Assembly (NCBI RefSeq): GCF_002902945.1 | Contig: NZ_CP026103.1 | Span: 1,612,001 to 1,676,000 of the forward strand | DNA from: Paraburkholderia caribensis | Lineage (GTDB): Bacteria; Pseudomonadota; Gammaproteobacteria; Burkholderiales; Burkholderiaceae | Reading direction: 5' to 3' | Length of the DNA stretch: 64,000 bases | In this document: positions 23,850-33,021 of the stretch, in pieces | Layout: each line of letters begins with the position of its first letter | How positions within the stretch are numbered: position 1 is the stretch's first letter | The notes under the pieces: model-generated | Databases searched by the model: none | What the model was told of the DNA's origin: nothing | The model's input: the letters and a program-made list of their open reading frames with translations, nothing else | Made by a program: the position numbers and the translations under genes

Positions 23850-25175
23850 TCAGCGCAGCGAGCGGAAACTCAGGCGCACCTCGTCCGTGAATGCTTGCGG
23901 TTGCTCCCAGGCTGCAAAGTGGCCGCCTTTGGGCAAACGGTTGTAGTGAATCAGCTTGGGATACGCCTTCTCGGTCCAGCTCTTTGGCGCCGAGTAGATT
24001 TCATCCGGGAACACGCTGACCGCGACGGGAATGCTCACGTGCTTCGGCGCAAAGAAATTGAGCTTGTTCTCCCAATAGAGCCGCGCCGACGAAATGCCCG
24101 TATTGGTCACCCAATACAGCGTGACGTTGTCGAGCACGTCGTCGCGCGACAACCCTTCAGTTTGTCCGTCGAACACGCGGGCAATCATCGCCTGACTCGC
24201 CGCGTCGTGATCGAGCATCCACGCGGCAAGACCGATAGGCGAATCTTCGATGCCATACAGCGTTTGCGGCCGGTTCGCCATCTCTTGCGCGTACCCCAGA
24301 CCGTGCTTGTAGAAGTAATCGAGCTGATCGAACGCGTGCTGTTCGTCGGACGACAGGCCGGCGGGCGGCGGGTTGCCATACTTGAGTGCATTCGCAATGT
24401 CGTCGGGGACCGTGGCGGGCATGTTGGTATGAATGCCGATGAGTCCCGGCGGCGTCAGAAGCGCCATCTGCTCGGTGACGGCATTGCCCCAGTCCCCGCC
24501 TTGCGCGACGTATCGCGTGTAGCCGAGACGCTGCATCAAGGTCACCCATGCGCGTGCGATCCGCGCCGGGTCCCAACCCGTTGCTGTCGGCTTGCCTGAG
24601 AAGCCGTAGCCGGGAAGCGACGGGATCACGACATCGAATGCATCCGATGCGTTACCACCGTGCGCCGTCGGATTGGTCAGAGGATCGATGACTTTCATTT
24701 GCTCGATGATCGAGCCCGGCCATCCATGCGTGATGATCATCGGCAACGCGTCTTTCTGTTTCGATCGTACGTGGATGAAGTGAATGTCGAGTCCGTCGAT
24801 TTCAGTCACGTATTGCGGCAGCGCATTCAGTCTCGCTTCGACCTTGCGCCAGTCGTAGTTAGTCGACCAGTAGGTGGCGAGCTTTTGCATCGTCGCGAGT
24901 TGCACGCCTTGTGACGCATCCGTGACGGTCTCGCGCTCGGGCCATCTGGTCGCCTTGATGCGTCGGCGCAGATCTGTCAGTTGCGATTCCGGCACGTGCA
25001 CGCGAAGCTTGCGGATGGCCGTCTTGTCGCCGCCAGCCGACGGCGTGATGTCAACGACTGGCTGATTCGTCTGCGCAAAGGCGAATCGGCTCAACGAACC
25101 TGCGGCGACCGCGGCAGCCGCCACGCCGATAAAGCGGCGACGCGACGGGACTTGAGGAAGGATATCGTTTTGCAT
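23850..25175 (-). CDS. Tat-exported epoxide hydrolase family protein
   Basis: Alpha/beta hydrolase of 441 residues with an N-terminal epoxide-hydrolase (EHN) domain. A twin-arginine signal SRRRFIGVAAAAVA starts at residue ~11, so the folded enzyme is exported. HGWPGS supplies the oxyanion hole, the nucleophile aspartate is in GGDWGNA, and the late histidine in KGGHFAAWEQP completes the triad. The EHN segment begins at IRKLRVHVPESQLTDLRRRI. Start ATG 25175 gives the Tat signal at the right place with GGAGC just upstream. A periplasmic epoxide or ester hydrolase is the best guess. Confidence 0.88.
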   Translation of the reverse strand: MQNDILPQVPSRRRFIGVAAAAVAAGSLSRFAFAQTNQPVVDITPSAGGDKTAIRKLRVHVPESQLTDLRRRIKATRWPERETVTDASQGVQLATMQKLATYWSTNYDWRKVEARLNALPQYVTEIDGLDIHFIHVRSKQKDALPMIITHGWPGSIIEQMKVIDPLTNPTAHGGNASDAFDVVIPSLPGYGFSGKPTATGWDPARIARAWVTLMQRLGYTRYVAQGGDWGNAVTEQMALLTPPGLIGIHTNMPATVPDDIANALKYGNPPPAGLSSDEQHAFDQLDYFYKHGLGYAQEMANRPQTLYGIEDSPIGLAAWMLDHDAASQAMIARVFDGQTEGLSRDDVLDNVTLYWVTNTGISSARLYWENKLNFFAPKHVSIPVAVSVFPDEIYSAPKSWTEKAYPKLIHYNRLPKGGHFAAWEQPQAFTDEVRLSFRSLR

Positions 25176-25969
25176 GGAAGCTCCTGTTGGCAATGTGCAC
25201 GAGTAGGTGGAGCGATGAGCGCCGCTGCGATTGATATCCTGGGCATACCGCTTATCGCTGCCCGTTCGAAAGCCCATACCTCAAGCCATTCGGCAAAGCT
25301 CATATCGTCACCGTTTCGCTGCGAATCGACATTCGTGATTCGTGATTCGTGATTCGTGATTCGCAGCAGGTGAGCGGATTATCTGAACGCGGGTACATGA
25401 CGTAAATACCCGCGACGGCACAACACTTGTGTCGGCGATGAACAACTCGCCGCCGATGCTGCGTGCCTGCTCGCAGGAATAGGCAGTAGTGCTGCCCCAA
25501 CCGTAAAACGGTTGCAAACAGCAGCCTTTTCCACGGCAGAACGAGTGCGCTCGATTGTTGCCCCGCAACGCTTATCGCTTGACCCGGATCGCGTGCCGCT
25601 ACACACGCGGGCCCTTCCGAAGCAGCCCCTTCATAGCTGGACGTTTGCTATTGCGGCACGTTCCAAGGCGTTTCTTTCGAGCATCAGTGGCTGCTTGAAT
25701 CCGACACTGGAAGAACGTTCGGCAGTGCATGGCGGCGACGCACCTGTCCGAACCGTCGAGCGAAACGCGGCGAATCGTGCCGCCCAGATGGCTGACATAA
25801 GCGACGTTGCGGCTTGACGCGCGTTGCAAACAGATACTGCATGAGAACTCCCTGGACTGTCACGTGTTGTTGAACTTACGTGCAGTCCAGGAAGCGTGCG
25901 CAAGCGGAAAAGACGGCGCGCCGTAAAAGCCTCTTTTACGGAGCCTGAAAAGTGCGGACCCGCGGGCGA
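25176..25969. other. Gap without a convincing gene
   Basis: Short frames on both strands here (for example 25512-25817 plus and 25599-25829 minus) have arginine-rich, low-order translations and no good starts. The only clear structure is the heptamer repeat at 25331-25365. The stretch may hold the promoter of the epoxide hydrolase and remnants of lost genes. Confidence 0.5.
25331..25365. repeat. Tandem heptamer repeat ATTCGTG
   Basis: Four perfect copies of ATTCGTG (25331-25358) are followed by a near copy ATTCGCA. The array is 156 bases upstream of the epoxide hydrolase start. It could be a slippage-prone microsatellite; no function is seen. Confidence 0.85.
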
Positions 25970-27529
25970 TCAAAACGCCTTGGCAAGCCGGAATGCCGAA
26001 ACGGCTTCGCGCATGGTCTGCGCCTGGCTTTCGAGCGCGCTCGCCGCGGCGGCCGCCTGTTCGACGAGCGCCGCATTCTGCTGCGTGACCTGGTCCATCT
26101 GGCTCACTGCGTGGCCGACCTGCTCGATGCCGTCGCTCTGCTCGGCCGTCGCCGTCGTGATTTCGCCCATGATGCCCGCGACGTTGCGAACCGACCGCAC
26201 GATCTCGGTCATCGTCGCGCCCGCCTGCGCGACGAGTCCGTTGCCGTTCTGCACGTGGTCGATGGACGTGCCGATCAGCGCCTTGATCTCGCGTGCGGCG
26301 CCCGCGCTGCGCTGCGCGAGCGTGCGCACTTCGCCAGCGACGACGGCGAACCCGCGCCCCTGCTCGCCCGCGCGCGCCGACTCGACGGCCGCATTCAGCG
26401 CGAGGATATTCGTCTGAAACGCAATGCTGTCGATCATGCCGATGATGTCCGCAATCTTGCTCGAACTGGAACTGATCTCGGCCATCGTGTGCACCGCGCG
26501 CTCGACCACGTCGCCGCCCTGCTGCGCGAGATCGGCTGCACTCGTGGCAAGCCTGTTGGCTTCGCGCGCGTGCTCGGCATTCTGCTTCACAGTCGACGTC
26601 AGTTGCTCCATGCTCGCCGCCGTTTCTTCGAGGGAGGCCGACTGCTCTTCAGTGCGGCTCGACAGATCGAGATTGCCCGCTGCGATCTCGCGCGCCGCCG
26701 TATGAATAGCCTCGCAGCTTTCGCGCACGCCGGAAACCGTGCGCGTGAGACCCGACTGCATGCGGTGCATTGCGGCGAACAGCTGACCGATCTCGCTCTT
26801 GCTCGCCTCCGGCACGCGCACCGTGAGATCGTTGGAGGCGATGCGATCGAGCACGTTGGCCGCCTGCTTGAGCGGCGTGGTGACCGTGCGTTGCAACGCG
26901 ATGTAGGCAAGCACGATCAACGCCACTGCGATCGCGATGCCGAACATCACCGTGCCGACGATCCATTGATAGCGCTCGTTGCCGCTCGCGAGCGCATCTT
27001 CGGAAAGCTGGTTCGCGAGCTTCTGGAATTTCTCGACGTTCGCCGAATAGGCAGCGCCCGACGCCGTGATGTCGCGATCGTTGAGCGCCGCGTAGGTCGC
27101 CGTGTCGCCGTTGCGCAATGCGTCGGCGGCGCGGTTGAGTGTCGCGGCGAGTTGCGTCGCTGAATCGAGCAGTTGCTGCTTGAGCGCAGCGTCCATGCCG
27201 TCGAACGCATCCGACTTCTCGAAAGCCTGCGTCTCGCGCACCGACAGGTCGAGCGAGCGTTGCGCGCTTTGCAGTGCCGAGTCGCGCGTGGCCGTGTCGT
27301 TGCGCTCCTTCAGCGCGGAGTAGGCGCGCACCATCGCCGAACGCGTGCGCGTGGTGTCCTTGTACGCATCGTTGACGAGAATGGTTTGACGCGCCATGTC
27401 GCGCAGATTCTGCGCGTTGCCGTTGGTGATCTTCAGCGCGCCGATGCCGACCACGCCGCCCAGCAGAATCATCGACGCAAATACCACAAGCAATGCAAGC
27501 AGGCTGGCCCGTACCGTAATGTTGCGCAT
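25970..27529 (-). CDS. Methyl-accepting chemotaxis protein (Tar-like sensor)
   Basis: Chemoreceptor of 519 residues from ATG 27529 (MRNITVRASLLALLV); an ATG-less extension to 27547 is possible. Helix 1 covers about residues 5-30, the periplasmic four-helix Tar-type sensor about 31-185, helix 2 about 190-212, then HAMP (TPLKQAANVLDRIASNDL) and the signalling domain with the conserved tip. It ends LAKAF and lacks the CheR-docking pentapeptide of the receptor at 21926, so it probably relies on that type for adaptation. It lies downstream of sdhE on the same strand. Confidence 0.92.
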   Translation of the reverse strand: MRNITVRASLLALLVVFASMILLGGVVGIGALKITNGNAQNLRDMARQTILVNDAYKDTTRTRSAMVRAYSALKERNDTATRDSALQSAQRSLDLSVRETQAFEKSDAFDGMDAALKQQLLDSATQLAATLNRAADALRNGDTATYAALNDRDITASGAAYSANVEKFQKLANQLSEDALASGNERYQWIVGTVMFGIAIAVALIVLAYIALQRTVTTPLKQAANVLDRIASNDLTVRVPEASKSEIGQLFAAMHRMQSGLTRTVSGVRESCEAIHTAAREIAAGNLDLSSRTEEQSASLEETAASMEQLTSTVKQNAEHAREANRLATSAADLAQQGGDVVERAVHTMAEISSSSSKIADIIGMIDSIAFQTNILALNAAVESARAGEQGRGFAVVAGEVRTLAQRSAGAAREIKALIGTSIDHVQNGNGLVAQAGATMTEIVRSVRNVAGIMGEITTATAEQSDGIEQVGHAVSQMDQVTQQNAALVEQAAAAASALESQAQTMREAVSAFRLAKAF

Positions 27530-27615
27530 GCTGATCGATGCCAGCACGCGCCGGCGAAGAGTTGACTGAACAGCTTTAACGGCAATATCGGGGAACGCTT
27601 TAGGACATTCGGGAA

Positions 27616-27642
27616 ATATCGGCCAGTCGCATCGGACATTGA
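27616..27642 (-). promoter_or_regulatory. Candidate sigma-28 promoter for the second chemoreceptor
   Basis: Minus-strand GCCGATAT (27623 to 27616) matches seven of eight bases of the FliA -10 element GCCGATAA. Eleven bases upstream is TCAATGTC, a weak -35. The site would give an 80-base leader to the chemoreceptor. Confidence 0.4.
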
Positions 27643-27812
27643 TGCGCGAACCGCGCTATTGCAGCGCGAACGCGTGAATTGCGATGTTCCGGCAGCTGGT
27701 CGGCGAACCGCCGCAGAGAAATCTCGCGTCGGGCCGAGCTTTTGAGGCCCGCCCGAACGCGAGTGAAGTGAGAGGCGCTACCTTTGCTGGATTCCAACTG
27801 CTGCACGGTGGA

Positions 27813-28082
27813 TCACACAGTGCGCAGCATCTCCAGCACCCGCGCGACATCGGCGTCGGCGAGGTCGCCCTCCGGTTCCTTGCGGGCGAGCAGCAAGTCC
27901 ATCAGGTCGTTATCGCTCAGTTCGAGCAGGCGCGTGAGCGCGCCCACATCCGCATCACTGAGATCATGCTCATATCGGCTAAAAAAACGCTCGAAGATCA
28001 GATCGTTTTCCAGCAGGCCACGCCGCGCGCGCCACTTCAGGCGCGCACGGCGCAGCGGGTCGGACTGATGCGATGTCTCCAT
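27813..28082 (-). CDS. sdhE: SdhE, FAD assembly factor of succinate dehydrogenase
   Basis: Small protein of 89 residues that promotes covalent attachment of FAD to SdhA. The conserved RRGLLENDLIFERFF stretch contains the RGxxE motif that contacts the flavoprotein. The gene follows sdhB with one base between the stop and this start, as in other betaproteobacteria. In many Burkholderia the next gene is the citrate synthase gltA; here it is not. Confidence 0.9.
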   Translation of the reverse strand: METSHQSDPLRRARLKWRARRGLLENDLIFERFFSRYEHDLSDADVGALTRLLELSDNDLMDLLLARKEPEGDLADADVARVLEMLRTV

Positions 28083-28083
28083 C

Positions 28084-28788
28084 TCAGACCGTCCGGCGCA
28101 CCATCAATTCCTTGATCTTGCCGATCGCCTTCGTCGGATTGAGCCCCTTCGGGCACACGTCGACGCAGTTCATGATCGTATGGCAACGGAACAGACGGTA
28201 CGGATCTTCCAGGTTGTCCAGCCGCTCGCCCGTCGCCTCGTCGCGGCTGTCCGCGATGAAACGATACGCCTGCAGCAGCCCCGCCGGGCCGACGAACTTG
28301 TCCGGATTCCACCAGAAGCTCGGGCACGACGTCGAGCAGCTCGCGCACAGAATGCACTCGTACAGCCCGTCGAGTTCGTCGCGCTCCTCCGGCGACTGCA
28401 GACGCTCCTTCTCCGGCGGCGGCGTGTCGTTGATCAGGTACGGCTTGATCGAGTGATACTGGTTGAAGAACTGCGTCATGTCCACGATCAGGTCGCGGAT
28501 CACGGGCAGCCCCGGCAGCGGACGCAGCACGATCTTCTGCGGCAGGTCGTTCAGGTTCGTCAGGCACGCCAGACCATTCTTGCCGTTGATGTTCATCGCG
28601 TCCGAGCCGCACACGCCTTCACGGCACGAGCGGCGGAACGACAGCGTTTCGTCCAGTGCCTTCAGCTTCACCAGCGCGTCGAGCAGCATGCGCTCGTGCG
28701 AGTCGATCTCGATCTCGTACGTCTGCATGCGCGGCGCGGCGTCCTTGTCCGGGTCGTAGCGGTAGATTTCGAATGTACGCTTGGCCAT
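28084..28788 (-). CDS. sdhB: Succinate dehydrogenase iron-sulfur subunit
   Basis: Electron-carrying subunit of complex II, 234 residues. [2Fe-2S] ligands lie in SCREGVCGSDAMNINGKNGLAC (motif shown in part: C-x4-C-x2-C ... C), and the two further clusters use CILCASCSTSCP and CVDVCPKGLNP with a preceding CHTIMNC. Length is standard. It lies 31 bases after sdhA. Confidence 0.96.
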   Translation of the reverse strand: MAKRTFEIYRYDPDKDAAPRMQTYEIEIDSHERMLLDALVKLKALDETLSFRRSCREGVCGSDAMNINGKNGLACLTNLNDLPQKIVLRPLPGLPVIRDLIVDMTQFFNQYHSIKPYLINDTPPPEKERLQSPEERDELDGLYECILCASCSTSCPSFWWNPDKFVGPAGLLQAYRFIADSRDEATGERLDNLEDPYRLFRCHTIMNCVDVCPKGLNPTKAIGKIKELMVRRTV

Positions 28789-28819
28789 TGTGTGGGGTCC
28801 TTTGACTTGTGCGTGTGGC

Positions 28820-30595
28820 TTAGAAAGTACGCGCTTTGGGCGGCACCGATTCGACCGTCAGCGGGTTCATGTGCACCGGCTTGTAGTCGAGGCGGTCGCC
28901 TTCGCTGTACCACAGCGTATGGCGCAGCCAGTTCTCGTCGTCGCGATGTTCGAAGTCGTTCTGCGCATGCGCGCCGCGGCTTTCCTTGCGCGCTTCGGCC
29001 GACACCATCGTCGCGCGTGCCACTTCGATCAGGTTCTCCACTTCGAGCGCCTCGACGCGCGCCGTGTTGAACACCTTCGACTTGTCCTTCAGGTGGATGT
29101 CGCCAACGCGCGCCGCCACTTCGCGGATGCGCTCGACGCCTTCGGCCAGCAGCGCCGACGTGCGGAACACGCCCGCCTGCTTTTGCATCGTCGAGCGGAT
29201 ATCGTTCGCGACGTTCTGCGCGTATTCGCCGGAGGTCGATTTGTCCAGCTTCGCCAGACGCGACAGCGCGAAATCAGCGGCATCGGCCGGCAGCGGCTTG
29301 TGATCCTTGATTTCCTTCACGTGCTTGACGATGTGGTTGCCCGCCGCGCGGCCGAACACCACCAGGTCGAGCAGCGAGTTCGTGCCCAGGCGGTTCGCGC
29401 CGTGCACCGACACGCACGAGCATTCGCCGACAGCGTAGAAACCGTTGATCGGATCTTCGTGGCCCTTCGCGGTGCCCACCACCTGACCGTGGATGTTCGT
29501 CGGAATGCCGCCCATCTGGTAGTGGATGGTCGGCACAACGGGGATCGGCTCCTTGATGCAGTCGACGTTCGCGAACTTCAGCGCGATTTCGCGGATCGAC
29601 GGCAGACGCTTCATGATCGTCTCGGCGCCGATGTGCGACAGGTCGAGCAGCACGTGGTCCTTGTTCGGACCGACGCCGCGGCCTTCCTTGATTTCCTGGT
29701 CCATCGAGCGCGAGACGAAGTCGCGCGGTGCCAGGTCCTTCAGCGTCGGCGCATAGCGCTCCATGAAGCGCTCGCCGTTCGAGTTACGCAGGATGCCGCC
29801 TTCGCCGCGCACGCCTTCCGTGATCAGCACGCCCGCGCCCGCCACGCCCGTCGGGTGGAATTGCCAGAATTCCATGTCTTCGAGCGGGATGCCCGCGCGT
29901 GCGGCCATGCCCAGGCCGTCGCCCGTGTTGATGAACGCATTGGTCGATGCCGCGAAGATCCGGCCCGCGCCGCCCGTGGCGAACAGCGTGGTCTTGCCTT
30001 CGAGGATGTAGACGTCGCCCGTTTCCATTTCCAGCGCGGTCACGCCCAGCACGTCGCCGTCGGCGTCGCGGATCAGGTCCAGCGCCATCCATTCGACGAA
30101 GAACGTCGTCTTCGCCGCGACGTTCTGCTGGTACAGCGTGTGCAGCAGTGCGTGGCCGGTCCGGTCAGCCGCCGCGCACGCGCGCTGCACGGGCTTCTCC
30201 CCGTAGTTCGCCGTGTGGCCGCCGAACGGGCGCTGGTAGATCGTGCCGTCCGCGTTACGGTCGAACGGCATGCCGAAGTGTTCGAGTTCGTACACGGCGT
30301 TCGGCGCTTCGCGGCACATGAACTCGATTGCGTCCTGGTCGCCGAGCCAGTCGGAGCCCTTGATCGTGTCGTAGAAGTGGTAGTGCCAGTTGTCTTCGCT
30401 CATGTTGCCGAGCGAGGCGCCGATGCCGCCCTGTGCGGCCACCGTATGCGAGCGCGTCGGGAACACCTTCGAGAGCACGCACACCGACAGACCCGCGCGC
30501 GCCAGTTGCAGCGACGCGCGCATCCCCGAGCCGCCTGCGCCGACGATCACCACATCGAACTTGCGGCGCGGCAGGGAATTCTTGATTGCAGCCAT
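28820..30595 (-). CDS. sdhA: Succinate dehydrogenase flavoprotein subunit
   Basis: Catalytic FAD subunit of complex II, 591 residues, oxidising succinate to fumarate in the cytoplasm at the inner membrane. The N-terminal dinucleotide site is VVIVGAGGSGMRASLQLA. The histidine that bonds FAD covalently is in TRSHTVAAQGGIGA. The substrate-site segments HPTGVAGAGVLITEG and the C-terminal RKESRGAHAQNDF are present. The length and gene order sdhC-D-A-B-E are normal. Confidence 0.97.
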   Translation of the reverse strand: MAAIKNSLPRRKFDVVIVGAGGSGMRASLQLARAGLSVCVLSKVFPTRSHTVAAQGGIGASLGNMSEDNWHYHFYDTIKGSDWLGDQDAIEFMCREAPNAVYELEHFGMPFDRNADGTIYQRPFGGHTANYGEKPVQRACAAADRTGHALLHTLYQQNVAAKTTFFVEWMALDLIRDADGDVLGVTALEMETGDVYILEGKTTLFATGGAGRIFAASTNAFINTGDGLGMAARAGIPLEDMEFWQFHPTGVAGAGVLITEGVRGEGGILRNSNGERFMERYAPTLKDLAPRDFVSRSMDQEIKEGRGVGPNKDHVLLDLSHIGAETIMKRLPSIREIALKFANVDCIKEPIPVVPTIHYQMGGIPTNIHGQVVGTAKGHEDPINGFYAVGECSCVSVHGANRLGTNSLLDLVVFGRAAGNHIVKHVKEIKDHKPLPADAADFALSRLAKLDKSTSGEYAQNVANDIRSTMQKQAGVFRTSALLAEGVERIREVAARVGDIHLKDKSKVFNTARVEALEVENLIEVARATMVSAEARKESRGAHAQNDFEHRDDENWLRHTLWYSEGDRLDYKPVHMNPLTVESVPPKARTF

Positions 30596-30598
30596 TCT

Positions 30599-30967
30599 TT
30601 ACACTCTCCAGAGAATCTGCGCAGCGTAGCCCGCACACGCGAGCAGCCAGACGATCGTCAACGCCTGCAGCACGAGCCGCGTGCCGACGGGCTTGATGTA
30701 GTCCATCCAGATGTCCCGGATGCCGACCCATGCGTGATAGAACAGCGCCAGCAGCGTGACGAAGGTGGCGAGCTTCATCCACTGCGTGGCGAAGATCCCG
30801 GCCCAGCCGTCGTAAGAGAATGCGTGCGCGCCGAAGAACCAGGCGAGCAGGATGACCGTGTACACGGCCATGATCACGGCCGTGATGCGCTGCGCGAGCC
30901 AGTCGCGCAGACCATAATGCGCGCCCACGACGAGGCGCTTCGAACCAACTCGGTTATTGGCGGACAT
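30599..30967 (-). CDS. sdhD: Succinate dehydrogenase membrane anchor SdhD
   Basis: Hydrophobic anchor of 122 residues with three membrane helices. Conserved features are GAHYGLRDWLAQRITAV at the start and FYHAWVGIRDIWMDYIKP, whose histidine is the likely haem b ligand and whose tyrosine-aspartate region lines the quinone site. It is separated from sdhA by three bases. Confidence 0.93.
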   Translation of the reverse strand: MSANNRVGSKRLVVGAHYGLRDWLAQRITAVIMAVYTVILLAWFFGAHAFSYDGWAGIFATQWMKLATFVTLLALFYHAWVGIRDIWMDYIKPVGTRLVLQALTIVWLLACAGYAAQILWRV

Positions 30968-30971
30968 GTTT

Positions 30972-31388
30972 TTAGAAGGCTCCGAACAGTTTGAGCGCGA
31001 AGGCGATGGTCAGGATCGACGACACCGCCAGCACGACGACCGACGTGCTCTTGCCGCGCTCTTTCGATACCGCGTCGTGGTTCACGTCCATCGTCAGATG
31101 GCGCACGCCCGCGCAGAAGTGAAACAGGAACGCCCAGGCCAGCACCAGCGTGATCAGCTTGACGACGATGTTGGACAGGAAGCCCTTGAACACCTCGAAG
31201 CTCAGTTCAGAGGTCAGGCTCTGGTCGAAGAGGTACAGCAGGAACGGCAGGCAGATGAACAGCAGGCCGCCGCTTACACGGTGAAGGATCGACACCCGTC
31301 CCGCCAGAGGAAGACGGTATGCCGTCAATATCTGCCCGATACCGATGTTCCGGTATTCCGGTCTCGGTTTTTTCAATGCATCTGCCAC
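30972..31388 (-). CDS. sdhC: Succinate dehydrogenase cytochrome b556 subunit
   Basis: Anchor subunit of 138 residues with three helices. RPEYRNIGIGQILTAYRLP leads into SILHRVSG (quinone-site serine and arginine), and HFCAGVRHLTMD holds the haem-ligand histidine. The start is a GTG at 31388: an AAAGGGG ribosome site precedes it and the family N terminus (ADALKKPRPEYRN) begins there. First gene of the operon, divergent from a LysR gene. Confidence 0.94.
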   Translation of the reverse strand: MADALKKPRPEYRNIGIGQILTAYRLPLAGRVSILHRVSGGLLFICLPFLLYLFDQSLTSELSFEVFKGFLSNIVVKLITLVLAWAFLFHFCAGVRHLTMDVNHDAVSKERGKSTSVVVLAVSSILTIAFALKLFGAF

Positions 31389-31610
31389 AGTAGACCCCTT
31401 TCGGTTCTTCAAGACGAAACAACGACGGCATAGCCGCACGCCACCCCAGGCGCGATGCGTCCTGCCTTTCTCCTCTTGACGATTGTTGGGGACGTTATCC
31501 GGGGAGACGTTCGGGGGCGGCGGACCGCGCGATAGCGATATTTTGTCGCGGGACTGTTATACTGTCCAATATCTATCGCGTCTTTCTGAAATAGCTTTTT
31601 CATATATCGG

Positions 31611-32507
31611 ATGGAACTGCGTCATATCCGCTACTTCCTTGCCGTTGCCGAAGAGCGCAACGTCACGCGCGCGGCCGAAAGGCTGGGCATCGGTCAACCG
31701 CCCCTCAGCCAGCAAATCCACGCGCTCGAAGACGAAATGGGCGTGCGCCTGTTTCGCCGCACGGGGCATGGGGTCGTGCTGACGGAAGCGGGCGAAGCCT
31801 TCGCCACCGACGCCAAACGCATCCTGCACGACACGCGCATCGCCGTCGAAAAGGCGCAGAGCGCCGGGCGCGGCGAGATCGGGCAACTGAACATCGGCTT
31901 TACGGGCTCGGCGGCTTTCAATCCTGTCGTGTCGAAGCTGATCCGCGCGTACCGGCAGGCTTATCCGAACGTCACGTTGACGCTTGCGGAGGGCAATACG
32001 GCGCAACTGCTCGCCTATCTCGACGAACGCCGTGTGGATGTCGCGTTCGTGCGGCTCGGCAGTCAGTCGCCCGCTGGCGTGCAGTTCCATCACATCGCAA
32101 CCGAGCCAATGAAGATCGTGCTGCCCGCCACGCATCGTCTTGCGAAGAAGCGCAAGATCGCGCTGTCGGATCTGGCCGAAGACCCGTTCGTGATGCTGCC
32201 GCGAGAGGCTAGCCCGACGTTGCATGATGTGATCGTCGGGGCCTGCCGGGAAGCAGGCTTTGAGCCGATTGCCGGACAGCAGGCGCCGCAGTTGTCGTCA
32301 GTAGTGAATCTCGTGGCGGCGGAGTTTGGTGTGTCGCTGGTGCCGGCTTCTGTTTGTCAGATACAGGTTGAAGGCGTCGTGTATATCGATGCGCTCGGTA
32401 AGCCTATTTCTATCCGGCTGGTGCTGGCGTCGCGGATTGAATCGACGCCGGCAAAGACAGCGAATTTTCTCGCGCAGGCTTCGGTGTTTGCGGCGGAGAT
32501 GTTGTAG
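31611..32507 (+). CDS. LysR family transcriptional regulator (CatR/BenM-like)
   Basis: Regulator of 298 residues. The HTH spans about residues 1-60 (MELRHIRYFLAVAEERNVTRAAERLGIGQPPLSQQI, given in part), with the RxRxP-like IGQPPLSQQIHALE recognition helix. The effector domain begins near LNIGFTGSAAFNPVV. This N-terminal pattern belongs to the CatR/CbbR/BenM group that senses aromatic-derived acids. It is divergent from sdhC, but whether it regulates complex II is not known. Confidence 0.9.
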   Translation: MELRHIRYFLAVAEERNVTRAAERLGIGQPPLSQQIHALEDEMGVRLFRRTGHGVVLTEAGEAFATDAKRILHDTRIAVEKAQSAGRGEIGQLNIGFTGSAAFNPVVSKLIRAYRQAYPNVTLTLAEGNTAQLLAYLDERRVDVAFVRLGSQSPAGVQFHHIATEPMKIVLPATHRLAKKRKIALSDLAEDPFVMLPREASPTLHDVIVGACREAGFEPIAGQQAPQLSSVVNLVAAEFGVSLVPASVCQIQVEGVVYIDALGKPISIRLVLASRIESTPAKTANFLAQASVFAAEML

Positions 32508-32850
32508 TGGAGGTTGGGGGTGGGGTTCGGCCATGCGCAAGGCCAGCGACTGCAAGTACTTTTTAATTTGCTTGATGAGCTTGGCGCATTTGAACGGCGC
32601 TTTTGCCCCGGCAACACGTTCAATATATTCGGGGCACTCAAGGTAATCCGCCAAGAGATTCGGCATTCAAAACACCCCGAACTGCGCAAACCTGTATATC
32701 TTCAATTCGTCAGCGGGGCTGCAGGCAGGTGCGATGGTCCGCTCGGCGAGAAAAGGCACTGACGGCAAATGGCTGGACGTGAGGCGCTCAACCCAGAACA
32801 ACTGGAGTGCGGATCCGCCCCGGGAAAATAGAAGCGGGGAGGCAATGTGA
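32508..32850. other. Gap without a supported gene
   Basis: This 343-base stretch is more AT-rich than its surroundings. Overlapping small frames occur on both strands (32514-32762 plus; 32298-32666 minus, whose first ~45 residues look protein-like: LLADYLECPEYIERVAG). Neither has a recognised family or coding support beyond length, so no gene is called. It borders the asparaginase remnant and looks like decayed sequence. Confidence 0.45.
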
Positions 32851-33021
32851 TTACGGGGCTACCCGGCGGAATGAGGGGTTATCGCCGAGCATGCCGGCAT
32901 ACGCGGAGTCATCGGGACCATAAGCACTACCCGTTCTCGATGAACGGACGACAATGACACCCTTGTTGATGGCCTTTACACCGACGGAGATCGCTTCGCC
33001 GCTCTCTAGCGCAATTAGCCC
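32851..33021 (-). pseudogene. L-asparaginase C-terminal remnant
   Basis: The translation GVKAINKGVIVVRSSRTGSAY, followed by PDDSAYAGMLGDN, resembles the C-terminal part of type II (periplasmic-type) L-asparaginases, where a GxxVVRSSRxGSG-like strand is followed by an ADDLNPQKAR segment. The end is scrambled (GDNPSFRRVAP) and there is no N-terminal part anywhere nearby. The fragment runs into the 3' end of the SUI1 gene, overlapping it by seven bases. Family call is from memory; a fragment this short could mislead. Confidence 0.42.

Noticed and set aside
25512..25829. Two opposite small frames in the gap after the epoxide hydrolase
   Set aside because: No plausible start, motif or composition; treated as noncoding.
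27600..27850. Small overlapping frames between sdhE and the chemoreceptor
   Set aside because: Cysteine/arginine-rich translations without motifs; similar ORFs seem to recur as annotation artefacts in this group, so no gene is called.
28781..30994. A 737-codon open frame antisense to sdhA and sdhD
   Set aside because: Histidine/arginine-rich translation without motifs; it mirrors the codon bias of the sdh genes on the other strand, the usual GC-rich shadow effect.
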